From a virus, in IMG/VR virus record IMGVR_UViG_3300042905_000506, positions 1 through 30,294 of that record: a stretch of 30,294 bases of DNA; one strand, given 5' to 3'. The notes below the pieces were generated by a model. The model saw only the letters and a program-made list of their open reading frames with translations, did no database searches and was not told where the DNA came from. This document shows positions 1-7,237 of this stretch, piece after piece (positions within the stretch are counted from its first letter, which is position 1; every line of letters starts with the position of its first letter). The translations under genes and the position numbers were made by a program.

Positions 1-164
1 ATGCAGTCGAAACAATAATATTGAGAACATTCTACACCATAGTCATCTAGTAGACCATACAGTTCGCTGTATTTTGCTATCATAGATAAGCAGTCGTAGT
101 TAGAGCAGTACATTTCTTGTGGCTGCTTGTAAGATACTGGATCTTTCTTACGAATCAGATTCAT
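1..164 (-). CDS. Small Cys-containing protein, partial (3' end beyond left edge)
   Basis: This reading frame starts at an ATG at 164 and stays open to the left edge, giving 54 residues before truncation. It overlaps the end of the upstream small gene by 17 nt, a spacing also seen at two other junctions here. Residues form two cysteine clusters (CSNYDC near residue 20 and CSQYYCFDC near residue 46), which could bind a metal. A GGGA element lies just upstream of the start. I do not recognise the family. Because the stop is outside the window, its length is unknown. Confidence 0.55.
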   Translation of the reverse strand, partial: MNLIRKKDPVSYKQPQEMYCSNYDCLSMIAKYSELYGLLDDYGVECSQYYCFDC

Positions 165-321
165 AGTTTATTCCCATATCTTTTGGTTCAGTTATTTCAT
201 CTGGATCTAATACTTCTGAGTATTCAATGCCATCTAATTCATATTGCACAATCACATAAGAAGATGCTCTTTGAACAAGCCATCCCCAACATTTCTGATG
301 TTCAATCCAGACAACTTCCAT
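148..321 (-). CDS. Small acidic hypothetical protein (57 aa)
   Basis: A 57-aa frame starts at ATG 321, sharing one base with the TAA stop of the preceding gene (TAATG). It has a good ribosome-binding site (AAGGAG, 6 nt spacing). The protein begins MEVVWIEHQKCWGWLVQR and has an acidic C-terminal half rich in D and E, with no recognisable motif. The tight junctions on both sides and the ribosome-binding site support it being a real gene. Function is unknown. Confidence 0.6.
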   Translation of the reverse strand: MEVVWIEHQKCWGWLVQRASSYVIVQYELDGIEYSEVLDPDEITEPKDMGINYESDS

Positions 322-569
322 TAGATACTCCTTGGTGGGTCACCCTTTGCGCCTTCGAAAAAACACTTATATCCAAATTGCAAAATAACCTTACGCATTT
401 CATGGAGGTACATCATAACACCATATCTCTTTTCATCCGACAGAGACATTATCTGATTTTCATAGACTCGTAATCCAATGTAACTTGGATTTTCTGTAAT
501 ATCTATAACAATGCCAGTGTATGGAGGCTTCATCTCCTTCAACATTTTGATGCAAAGTTTATCTACCAT
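321..569 (-). CDS. Conserved-looking hypothetical protein (82 aa)
   Basis: An 82-aa protein starting at ATG 569, which overlaps the end of the WhiB gene by 7 nt. An AGAAAG element lies about 8 nt before the start. It begins MVDKLCIKMLKEMKPPY and has a mixed alpha/beta character, with no catalytic motif, signal peptide or membrane segment. It sits in a run of small host-takeover-type genes (WhiB, deaminase). I do not recognise the family. Confidence 0.6.
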   Translation of the reverse strand: MVDKLCIKMLKEMKPPYTGIVIDITENPSYIGLRVYENQIMSLSDEKRYGVMMYLHEMRKVILQFGYKCFFEGAKGDPPRSI

Positions 570-835
570 CTTTCCATCTTTCTAGATATTTGCAACCAAG
601 TGCTTACGTCCTTATGAGAGTTTCTAGCATTGTCTACTTTGCCATCAATAAGGAAGATGCCTCCCCAAACTCCCCAAGATTCTGTAGAGACTCCATAATC
701 AAAACATTCTCTAATTACTGGGCAGCCCAGGCATAGTTCATCTACTTTGTTGGCAATTGTAACATCATTTTCATACTTATCAAAGTATTGTTCTGTATCC
801 AGGCCAGCACATAGCGCCTCACTTGTCCATGACAT
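563..835 (-). CDS. whiB: WhiB-family transcriptional regulator
   Basis: WhiB-like proteins are actinobacterial and actinophage transcription factors that carry a [4Fe-4S] cluster and bind the primary sigma factor. This 90-aa version has the four expected cysteines: C9, then C35-x2-C38-x5-C44. These are followed by the GVWGG turn (residues 55-59) and a basic C-terminal stretch. I chose ATG 835 (MSWTSEALCAGLD) rather than a longer frame because it begins just before the first cluster cysteine, as in the family, and overlaps the upstream gene by the recurrent 17 nt. It probably redirects host or phage transcription, and it is the strongest single pointer to an actinobacterial host. Confidence 0.93.
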   Translation of the reverse strand: MSWTSEALCAGLDTEQYFDKYENDVTIANKVDELCLGCPVIRECFDYGVSTESWGVWGGIFLIDGKVDNARNSHKDVSTWLQISRKMERW

Positions 836-1049
836 ATTTTGCTGGAACCTTCCATGTGCCGTTTTCAGAAACACCAATACGTCTAATTACCCGACCCCAT
901 TGGCCATTACGAAAACTTCCGTGCTTGTTGAAAAAAGCATCGCTATCCTTACGCCATTCTACAATTGTCCAACCGTCCCAATGTAAATTCGAACTGGCAT
1001 CGACAATGCTGTGCGCCTTATCATAATCAACATAAACATTATTGTTCAT
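819..1049 (-). CDS. Conserved phage hypothetical protein (76 aa)
   Basis: A 76-aa protein starting at ATG 1049 with a clear AAAGGA ribosome-binding site 6 nt upstream. It is rich in aromatic and basic residues (HWDGWTIVEWRKDSDAFF, then GQWGRVIRRIGVSENG), and reads like a small beta-rich domain. It lies directly between the deaminase and WhiB and ends inside the WhiB start region. No catalytic motif is visible. It resembles small proteins commonly seen in actinophages, but I cannot name a family. Confidence 0.65.
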   Translation of the reverse strand: MNNNVYVDYDKAHSIVDASSNLHWDGWTIVEWRKDSDAFFNKHGSFRNGQWGRVIRRIGVSENGTWKVPAKYVMDK

Positions 1050-1059
1050 GTCTATCCTT

Positions 1060-1437
1060 TCATTCAGATGTGTAAACTATCTTCTTGATTCCAGACTTTT
1101 TAATTTGTTCATAGCATCGCCAACATGGTCTGCTATTTCTATCTTGGCCTCTCTTGTTTACTCTGGCCACATAAATAGTAGCGCCACGAACATCCCCAGC
1201 CTTCTTGATTGCATCTGCCTCTGCATGAACAGAACAGTGAGTCTTGATATGTTCGCTAGATACTACGGTTGGATGATTTCTTTCTTTGTTAACACCAGTT
1301 GACAGAACTCTGCCACCTCTAACAATTACTGCTCCGTGCTTCATTCTACACTCAGACTGGCTGGCGAGATAAGAAGCAACGGAAAGATATGACTGGTCGC
1401 GCTTAGATATGGCGACCTGCTCCTTTGATAGCCACAA
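1060..1437 (-). CDS. Cytidine/deoxycytidylate deaminase-family protein
   Basis: This 125-aa protein has the zinc-dependent deaminase signature: HAE (H71, E73) and PCWRC (C105, C108). Those residues ligate zinc and supply the general acid/base glutamate. The family deaminates cytidine or dCMP; in phages the usual member is dCMP deaminase, which feeds dUMP to thymidylate synthesis. At 125 aa it is on the short side. No ATG lies upstream of the conserved core, so I use the TTG at 1437, which follows AGGAG closely and lies 6 nt after the preceding stop. The exact substrate (dCMP, cytidine or a nucleic acid) cannot be told from sequence. Confidence 0.88.
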   Translation of the reverse strand: MWLSKEQVAISKRDQSYLSVASYLASQSECRMKHGAVIVRGGRVLSTGVNKERNHPTVVSSEHIKTHCSVHAEADAIKKAGDVRGATIYVARVNKRGQDRNSRPCWRCYEQIKKSGIKKIVYTSE

Positions 1438-1443
1438 TTTCTC

Positions 1444-1812
1444 CTAGATCTTGTATACTCTTACGTCAGTTCCACGGTTGTTCGCGGCACCAACTAGCGG
1501 ATCGAAAAGACCTGTCTTATCAGACTTGTCTGATAGATATAGTACCATGTCGAACTCATATTCGTCAAACTTTTCTATGGCTTCTCTCTTAGGAATAATA
1601 TAAAATCTTGGACGGATTCCCTTTTGCTTTAGAAATCTCTCAGACCTATTGATAAACTCTGCGGTAAATTGATTTGTCTTGTACCCGCCCACAGAATAAA
1701 GATTGATTTTCTTATCTTCTGGGGTTAGAGTTTCATCAATGGCAACTACTACTGCACGCATAAACGTGGAGTAGTCGTCAAACTTTTCAGTTCCGTTAAC
1801 AACGATATTCAT
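1444..1812 (-). CDS. Hypothetical Rossmann-like (possible SLOG/DUF2493-type) protein
   Basis: A 122-aa protein with an AGGAG ribosome-binding site 5 nt before ATG 1812. It begins with a strand MNIVVNGTEKFDD, has a middle glycine-rich SVGGYKTNQF segment, and ends with strand-rich FDMVLYLSDKSD and GTDVRVYKI. That arrangement recalls small SLOG/DUF2493 nucleotide-binding folds, where a C-terminal glycine-x-x-hydrophobic strand closes the sheet. This assignment is inference from pattern only. It sits between a tail-fibre gene and the deaminase. Confidence 0.6.
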   Translation of the reverse strand: MNIVVNGTEKFDDYSTFMRAVVVAIDETLTPEDKKINLYSVGGYKTNQFTAEFINRSERFLKQKGIRPRFYIIPKREAIEKFDEYEFDMVLYLSDKSDKTGLFDPLVGAANNRGTDVRVYKI

Positions 1813-1829
1813 TATTCTCCTTCAATAAT

Positions 1830-3845
1830 CTACCAGGCTATATAGTATAGCGGAACGGTGGTTCCTATAGCAAGTGCTGTCCCAGCATTGTTTTCAACAT
1901 ATCCTCTTGCATATCCAGCAGATGCTGCGCCATTAATGCCAGTATTTATCTGTCCAACATAAAGTCTTGATGCCGTCCCCCTACCCATAAAAATTATTCC
2001 ATTAAGAGAAGTAGATCTACTTCCAGTAACATCAATGACGAAAAATCCAGCAACAGAAGATGTTGATACGCTCAGATTTTCTGCGCTGTATCGCGCTACT
2101 CTAGAAACGAATTCTGTGGTGGCTAATTGAGTGTTGCTTGTTCCTGCTGCCTGCGTTGTTGAAGTTGCAGCAACTGTTCCGCCAAACGATGCTGCTCCGG
2201 TAATATATGCACCACCAACGACATGTAGTGCGGAAGCAGGAGTAGATGTGCCTATACCAACCTCATTGTTTGCCGAATCTACAAACAGCGTTCCACTATC
2301 TACATTTAGATTTCCAGTTATTGCTGTACTTCCAGTAACAGATAAGAATGATGCAGTAGTAAGACCAGTAGAAGTGTTGACACCAAAAATCTCAGTAGAT
2401 GCAGTTAACTGACTTGATCTAACAGAAAATGTTGGAGATATAAGTAAGTCTGACCATACAGAGGTGTTGCTATCGGAAATGAATAGTCGTAGGCCATTGT
2501 TTCCAGATGAATTAGGAGTGAAAAGTCTAATTGTTCTAGAGCCAGATGTAGTTCCTAATTGTATCGCTGCACCGCTCGCTGTTCCAGCGTATGTCGCATC
2601 TCCTAGACCAAGATATAGCCCATTAGCCCCTCCTAAAATTGCTGAGCCAGAAAAGAGAGTGCCGCTTGCTGAAAGATTTCTAGTGACCAGCGCCCCTCCA
2701 ACAACATGGAGTGCAGAGGCTGGGGACGTTGTAAGAATACCTACTTCATTATTAGTTGCATCTACAAAAAGTGTTCCCGAATCTACATTGAGGCTACCAC
2801 TTACAGTTAGGTTACTCAAAGTTCCTAAAGAGGTCAGGCTGGAATTAACGATGGCTGCGGGGAGCGTTGTGCCAGTGATTAGGGAGGCGTTAATACTTGA
2901 CGCCGTTCCAGCGTGCGATGCGACGGTGGCAGATGCCACAGTTCCAGTTACTAGAGATCCAGCAATAGACGATGCTGTTCCAGCATGAGTGGCCACAGTT
3001 GCGCTACTAGATATTGTTGAACTTGCTGATCTATTAGCAAATCCAACAGATGCTGTAGTTATGAATGCTTGTACGGCGCTGGCCTGCCATATTGATGCAG
3101 AACTGTTATAGAATAAAAAATCATTATTATTTGGATTTGATGCAGAAACATTGTGTAATTCAAATAACTCTAAGCCATTTTGTGGGCTAAGAAAAATTTG
3201 CCCAGCATTGGCACTTTGCTTGATTGAATAGCCTAGAAAAACCAAATGATTTGGTGCGTATATTTTTTCAGATGTGAACTCTCCTGGCGTGGAAGAAAGC
3301 CACAATTGAGTTCCAGGTGCATAAGATGCTGTATTAACATCTTGTATTATACCGAACGTAGCAACAAAACCTTGAGCACCATTATTAATCTGCTCAGCCG
3401 TCATTCCTAAAACTTTGGTTGACGTAGACTCAGCGTTCGATGTTGCCTTCGTTATTGAAGGTCGCTGACCTTGAGCGCCAGAAATATATACTACCGTTCC
3501 CTTCGGCATGGCAGATCCAGTGCCATTGTAACAATATGCAACCTGCTCCTGACCGATATCAAGGTTGACATTTCCACCTTTTAGACCAACAGTAAGAGTT
3601 CCTTCACCATCCGACCATTGTAATCTTGCTACCGATGCACCAGAAATAGGATTAAGAGAAAAGTCTATGTAATCAGCACTCAGACCGTAGGAGGCAGTAA
3701 CATTGTGAAGACTATTCCACTGTGAATTAAAATATAGCCTCAGCACATTGGATGCAGTATTGAAATACATATTTCCAATTGATGCTGAGGACGGATCGCT
3801 TGTCGCACTATGTAGTCCAACTGGCGTTAAAAATCTTCTAGACAT
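1830..3845 (-). CDS. Tail fibre protein, paralogue with shared C-terminal tip
   Basis: A 671-aa Ser/Thr/Ala/Gly-rich fibre protein. The N-terminus (MSRRFLTPVGLHS, then NMYFNTASNVLRLYFNSQW) resembles that of the next fibre gene, suggesting a common attachment domain. The middle carries modules of the form LFVDATNNEVGI followed by TPASALHVVGGA, typical of beta-helical trimeric phage fibres. The last ~115 residues (from FGGTVAATSTTQAAG to YYIAW) closely match the end of the fibre at 28191-30284. The gene begins 3 bp after the stop of the upstream fibre gene. Its likely role is host-surface recognition. Confidence 0.88.
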   Translation of the reverse strand: MSRRFLTPVGLHSATSDPSSASIGNMYFNTASNVLRLYFNSQWNSLHNVTASYGLSADYIDFSLNPISGASVARLQWSDGEGTLTVGLKGGNVNLDIGQEQVAYCYNGTGSAMPKGTVVYISGAQGQRPSITKATSNAESTSTKVLGMTAEQINNGAQGFVATFGIIQDVNTASYAPGTQLWLSSTPGEFTSEKIYAPNHLVFLGYSIKQSANAGQIFLSPQNGLELFELHNVSASNPNNNDFLFYNSSASIWQASAVQAFITTASVGFANRSASSTISSSATVATHAGTASSIAGSLVTGTVASATVASHAGTASSINASLITGTTLPAAIVNSSLTSLGTLSNLTVSGSLNVDSGTLFVDATNNEVGILTTSPASALHVVGGALVTRNLSASGTLFSGSAILGGANGLYLGLGDATYAGTASGAAIQLGTTSGSRTIRLFTPNSSGNNGLRLFISDSNTSVWSDLLISPTFSVRSSQLTASTEIFGVNTSTGLTTASFLSVTGSTAITGNLNVDSGTLFVDSANNEVGIGTSTPASALHVVGGAYITGAASFGGTVAATSTTQAAGTSNTQLATTEFVSRVARYSAENLSVSTSSVAGFFVIDVTGSRSTSLNGIIFMGRGTASRLYVGQINTGINGAASAGYARGYVENNAGTALAIGTTVPLYYIAW

Positions 3846-3848
3846 TGA

Positions 3849-5147
3849 TTATCCTACAATAACTACTCTATAATTCGTGCCAGTAGTTGGCGCGGTGTCG
3901 AATCTAATTGTAACAGCATTTGTTGATGTTCTTTCAACATCAGTCTCTACGGTGTCGTATGAGTTTCCATCTGCATATACATTTACAGCGACATCTCTTG
4001 TTCCAAGATTATGTGTTAGGACGAATGCGGCAGAAGAACTATTGCCAGAAATTGCATGAGAACTCTTTCTAGCAATCTGATGATAGTTTGTTCCATCATT
4101 TGTTAGTGTCCACAGATCGCTAGTTTCGTTCCAAAGCACAGAAACATTGAGCGATGTTCCTCTTTCAACTTCCAGTCCAGCATCTAGGCTTGGGGCGGCA
4201 GTTACATTTGAATTTAGAACTACTATGTTGTCCTCAACAATCAACTGCTCTGTATTAAGTGTGGTAACAGATCCAGATACAGTTAGATTGCCAGCAACGG
4301 TAAGATTATTATTGACTGTTGTTGTTCCGGTTGCGGCACCAATTCCAATGGTTGTTGCAGCACCACCAATATTAAGAGTGGTTGCGTTGCCATTAAAGAG
4401 TGTGGCTGTGCCAGTTGATGTAGTGGTAATGTCAGCACCATTGACCGCAAGATCTCCAGATACTGTCAGTGCAGCAAAGGTTGGAGAGTCTGAGATTGCT
4501 ACTGGTTGTCCGATAGAGATTACATTAGTTACACCTTCACCAGTTCCACCAGTAATATTTACACCCGTGGATGCGGTAAGTGCAGCAACATAATTTCCAG
4601 TTGTGTCTGTTCCAAGTGCAACAGAATTAGTGGCCACACCATTTGCTATGGTTGCGCTGGCAGCAAGACCAGCAAGCGTTGCAGTAATTGTTCCAGCAGA
4701 GAAATTGCCTGAAGCATCTCTTGCGACAACCTTAGATGCTGTATTTGCATCTGTGGCATCAACAGAGATTGCTGGCGACCATCCTTCTCCTGGCGTTCCA
4801 GAAACTATGATGTATGAACTAGCAGTTACATCTGCAACGTAGTTTCCAGTTGTGTCTGTACCAAGGGCCACAGAGTTGGCGGCAATGGTTGTAGCAATAG
4901 AAATAACATTATTGACAACGGAACCGCTTCCAGTTACATCTCCAGTTAGGGCTACAGCATTAGCAGCAGCACCACCAGTAGAAAGATTCTGCCAGGTAGA
5001 TCCATCATAAACTCTTATAAATCCGCTACCCTGATTGAAATAAATTCTACCTGCTATGCCAGATGGATCGGCAGAGGCATTTTGGATAACAGCATTCTGC
5101 AACTCATTAGTGCTAAGATCAAGATCTACTAGGAATCTTTTGGCCAA
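3849..5147 (-). CDS. Tail fibre protein (432 aa)
   Basis: A low-complexity, beta-rich structural protein with repeats of VALGTDTTGNYVA and LTVAGNLTVSGS, typical of phage tail fibre shafts. The start (MAKRFLVDLDLSTNELQN, then GRIYFNQGSGFIRVYDGSTW) matches the N-terminal layout of the 671-aa fibre that follows. The C-terminus is different from that of the other fibres: it ends in a compact beta domain with AFVLTHNLGTRDVAVNVY. I use the TTG at 5147, preceded by GGGAG about 9 nt upstream, because no ATG fits. A promoter candidate and a small stem-loop lie in the 51-bp gap upstream. Confidence 0.87.
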   Translation of the reverse strand: MAKRFLVDLDLSTNELQNAVIQNASADPSGIAGRIYFNQGSGFIRVYDGSTWQNLSTGGAAANAVALTGDVTGSGSVVNNVISIATTIAANSVALGTDTTGNYVADVTASSYIIVSGTPGEGWSPAISVDATDANTASKVVARDASGNFSAGTITATLAGLAASATIANGVATNSVALGTDTTGNYVAALTASTGVNITGGTGEGVTNVISIGQPVAISDSPTFAALTVSGDLAVNGADITTTSTGTATLFNGNATTLNIGGAATTIGIGAATGTTTVNNNLTVAGNLTVSGSVTTLNTEQLIVEDNIVVLNSNVTAAPSLDAGLEVERGTSLNVSVLWNETSDLWTLTNDGTNYHQIARKSSHAISGNSSSAAFVLTHNLGTRDVAVNVYADGNSYDTVETDVERTSTNAVTIRFDTAPTTGTNYRVVIVG

Positions 5148-5176
5148 TGGATTCCACTCCCTATAAAGAAATTAAG

Positions 5177-5195
5177 TGCTATGAAAATTATAGCA
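5177..5195 (-). promoter_or_regulatory. Extended -10 promoter candidate overlapping a small stem-loop
   Basis: On the minus strand the gap before the fibre genes reads TGCTATAAT (5187-5195), an extended -10 element (TGnTATAAT), with no convincing -35. A start about 7 nt downstream would give a ~33-nt leader to TTG 5147. The same bases form a perfect 6-bp hairpin, TGCTAT-AATTTTC-ATAGCA (5177-5195). Identical TGCTATAAT sequences occur in two other intergenic gaps. Confidence 0.5.
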
Positions 5196-5198
5196 TAA

Positions 5199-5675
5199 TT
5201 AGTTAGTAAACCTACCGCCCCAGAAGTCCCTCTTCATGACATTATAGTTTACATAACCATCTGGAATTGCTGCCAGACGGCACTTACCATTTTCCTCTAC
5301 TTGGAACGCTATGATGTGACATACACCATTACCTTCAAAGTGTGAGCAGTTCCCGCACTTGACACCAATCGCTGCCTCTGGATTTCTCTCTGGTGGATCG
5401 TATCCTGCCCAGATCCCACTACCATCTTCATCAAACTTGCCATATTTTTCAGCAATTGCCATCATTGCATCGTGAAATTCTTTTTCGTCTGGTGTAAGTT
5501 GTTCGTAAAGCATTCCGCTATCGTCCTTCTTCATGTTAGATTCGGCGGCGTAGAGGGCACGCTGTTGCTCAATTGCTGCTCTGCGTGATGAGTGTGTTCC
5601 GCGAACAGTCCCATCTGGACCAACAACTGAATATCCAGACTTACCTCTGTAGTTTTGTCTAATATCGTATGGCAT
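5199..5675 (-). CDS. Conserved phage protein with Cys motif (158 aa)
   Basis: The N-terminal ~45 residues (MPYDIRQNYRGKSGYSVVGP, then GTHSSRRAAIEQQRALYAAE) match a small domain common in phage head and portal-associated proteins. The C-terminal part has a cysteine pattern C-G-N-C, GVCHI and GKCRLAAIPDGYV that could hold a metal or Fe-S site. The ribosome-binding site AGGAGG lies 4 nt before ATG 5675 and directly abuts the 3' end of the tmRNA. This gene and the tmRNA are therefore likely on one transcript. Specific function is unknown. Confidence 0.7.
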   Translation of the reverse strand: MPYDIRQNYRGKSGYSVVGPDGTVRGTHSSRRAAIEQQRALYAAESNMKKDDSGMLYEQLTPDEKEFHDAMMAIAEKYGKFDEDGSGIWAGYDPPERNPEAAIGVKCGNCSHFEGNGVCHIIAFQVEENGKCRLAAIPDGYVNYNVMKRDFWGGRFTN

Positions 5676-5686
5676 TTTTCCTCCTG

Positions 5687-5910
5687 TGGAGCAGGGCGGA
5701 ATTGAACCGCCGTGCCACTAGTTTATTTCTAGTCCTAACGTTGTGTTGCTGTAACTACTATTGTACTACGAATGCAATCTTCTGTTCCCACGCGATTGCG
5801 GCGCGGCACTATCATGCTGCTAGTGCGAAGGCGTTTTGTGAGTTGCCGTTTATTTTGTTTGTTAGTTTTGTGCGACTAGAAACTTGCTAGGGTCGAAACC
5901 TTTCTGCCCC
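5687..5910 (-). ncRNA. ssrA: Transfer-messenger RNA (short form, 224 nt)
   Basis: The 5' end GGGGCAG pairs with CTGCTCC at the 3' end to form a 7-bp acceptor stem. It has the conserved D-loop-like TTTCGAC and a T-arm GGCGG-TTCAATT-CCGCC, with discriminator A at 5687; CCA is not encoded. A tag reading frame at 5847-5812 encodes GNSQNAFALAA, then tandem stops TGA TAG; ALAA is the classic proteolysis tag end and AFALAA is seen in actinobacterial tags. Upstream is UAAAC, similar to the usual UAGUC-type context. A pseudoknot PK1 is plausible (CTAG/CTAG with AGTTT/AAACT). Bacterial tmRNAs are usually 350-400 nt, so pseudoknots must be lost here; one perfect GCAATC/GATTGC stem remains. The first 49 nt overlap the glycosyltransferase gene. 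Confidence 0.88.
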
Positions 5911-7067
5911 GTGCTTTGTGGCTTAGGCTTTGGCTTAATCCTATTTTTTTGTGCATTCATGTGAATAAGTTCAATAGCCTCAGACCACTTGTACTTCATC
6001 ATAAATAGACTTAAGTTTTTTACAACTACTTCGTAGTTCTTAATTCTTTCCTGTTGTCTAACTTCTGGATCTCTAAGTTCTTCTAAATGCCTGATCCAGT
6101 CGCGTGGCTTCTTGGCTATCCTACCACATCCCATTTCTGCAAGATCGCGGTATTCCTGGGTGTCTGATGCAACGAATGGAATTCCGCTCAGGGCATACTC
6201 CATACCCTTTAGACAACTCTTTGCTTCATTGAATGGATTATTGGTCAGTGGTACGATGCCGATATCGATAGGCATGAACAAGTTTCCATAGTATTGTGGT
6301 CTTACTCCGACATATCCAGACATTCTATCTGGATTAAAGCCTGCCTCTTCAGCGAACCACTTCTCTCTTGTTAGAACAATGCCAGAATGATGAAACTTAA
6401 GATCATATTTTTCTAGAAATGTTTTTAGTGGTGCTCCAACTTCTTTAATATCTTCAACTCTCCATAGCATGATTCCTACCCAGCCAATTGTTGGCTTCCA
6501 GCCAGAGAAATCTTGCCTAAAATAGAAAGTTTCTGGAATCAGTGAATTCGGAACCCTATAAACATTATTATTGTGTCTTAAAGACTTTTGCTCAAGAAAC
6601 TTAGTGCTGGCGATAATGCCATCAACCTTTGAATAATTATTGATAAGAAAGTTTCTATTGTTGTCTGGAGAATTCTTAGGGTCGGTGGTATGGAATGCCA
6701 TATTGTCTGGTGGAAGTTGTTCAAAGTGATCATCGGTATCAATGATAACAGTCTGTCCGTACTCTCTAGCCTTGGTGATATATTGCTCAGAATCCTTGTG
6801 CATAAATAGTTTTAGAACAATTGCGTCAAGTTTATCAAAACACTCATCATATTTTGTTACGATTCCAGCCTTTCCAAACTTTAGTTTTTCAACTGGAGGA
6901 ACTATTACAAACCCCTCGCCGTCTTTCCATCCTATTTCTCCTACGCCAACCTCATGACCAATTTCTCTAAGACCATGAGCAGGAATCATGCATCTCATGT
7001 GGGTGCAGCCACCAGGTTGAGCCTGAACGTGGTCACCCCAGTCGGTAGACCCAAAACCAATCCGCAT
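5862..7067 (-). CDS. GT-B fold glycosyltransferase
   Basis: A 401-aa protein with the layout of family-4-like (GT-B) glycosyltransferases: an N-terminal glycine-rich start (MRIGFGSTDWGD), an IIDTDDH segment near residue 108, and the C-terminal donor-binding half. In that half, DIGIVPL (268-274), FNEAKSCLKGMEY (279-291) and GIPFVAS (295-301) form the typical sugar-nucleotide site. It probably transfers a sugar to phage DNA, a virion protein or the host surface; the acceptor is unknown. I start at ATG 7067 (AAAGG, 6 nt spacing) because the longer frame runs through tRNA-Met. Its last ~15 codons lie inside the tmRNA 5' domain. Confidence 0.87.
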   Translation of the reverse strand: MRIGFGSTDWGDHVQAQPGGCTHMRCMIPAHGLREIGHEVGVGEIGWKDGEGFVIVPPVEKLKFGKAGIVTKYDECFDKLDAIVLKLFMHKDSEQYITKAREYGQTVIIDTDDHFEQLPPDNMAFHTTDPKNSPDNNRNFLINNYSKVDGIIASTKFLEQKSLRHNNNVYRVPNSLIPETFYFRQDFSGWKPTIGWVGIMLWRVEDIKEVGAPLKTFLEKYDLKFHHSGIVLTREKWFAEEAGFNPDRMSGYVGVRPQYYGNLFMPIDIGIVPLTNNPFNEAKSCLKGMEYALSGIPFVASDTQEYRDLAEMGCGRIAKKPRDWIRHLEELRDPEVRQQERIKNYEVVVKNLSLFMMKYKWSEAIELIHMNAQKNRIKPKPKPQSTGQKGFDPSKFLVAQN

Positions 7068-7100
7068 GTTGTACCTTTCTGTTTGCACATATTGTACCAG

Positions 7101-7172
7101 TGTCTCCATCAAGAATCGAACTTGAACTAAGGGATTATGAGGCCCTTGTGATAACCATTTCACTATGGAGAC
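7101..7172 (-). tRNA. tRNA-Met(CAT)
   Basis: A 72-nt cloverleaf: acceptor GTCTCCA/TGGAGAC, D-stem GTGA/TCAC, anticodon loop CTCATAA, T-arm TCAAG-TTCGATT-CTTGA, discriminator A. The anticodon stem has a C31-U39 mismatch. With a CAT anticodon this could be elongator Met or a lysidine-modified Ile tRNA; a paired first base argues against initiator. CCA is not encoded. Confidence 0.85.
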
Positions 7173-7175
7173 TAT

Positions 7176-7226
7176 GGTGTGGCGGGAGTGTTGCCGCACA
7201 TTTGATTGTGTTTCTCCCGCCACACC
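7176..7226 (-). other. 13-bp GC-rich stem-loop just upstream of tRNA-Met
   Basis: GGTGTGGCGGGAG (7176-7188) is a perfect inverted copy of CTCCCGCCACACC (7214-7226), separated by a 25-nt loop. It fills the gap between the lysozyme-like gene stop (7238) and tRNA-Met, ending 3 nt before the tRNA 5' end. No U-tract follows, so it may be a U-less terminator or a processing or stability element. Confidence 0.8.
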
Positions 7227-7237
7227 TAGTATATAAA

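Noticed and set aside
117-473. Plus-strand frame of 118 aa, and other plus-strand frames such as 15804-16028, 19179-19601 and 24755-25132
   Set aside because: They are antisense shadows of well-supported minus-strand genes with no ribosome-binding sites or recognisable domains.
7068-7223. Longer N-terminus for the glycosyltransferase frame
   Set aside because: These codons run through tRNA-Met and the stem-loop; ATG 7067 has its own ribosome-binding site and starts the family fold.
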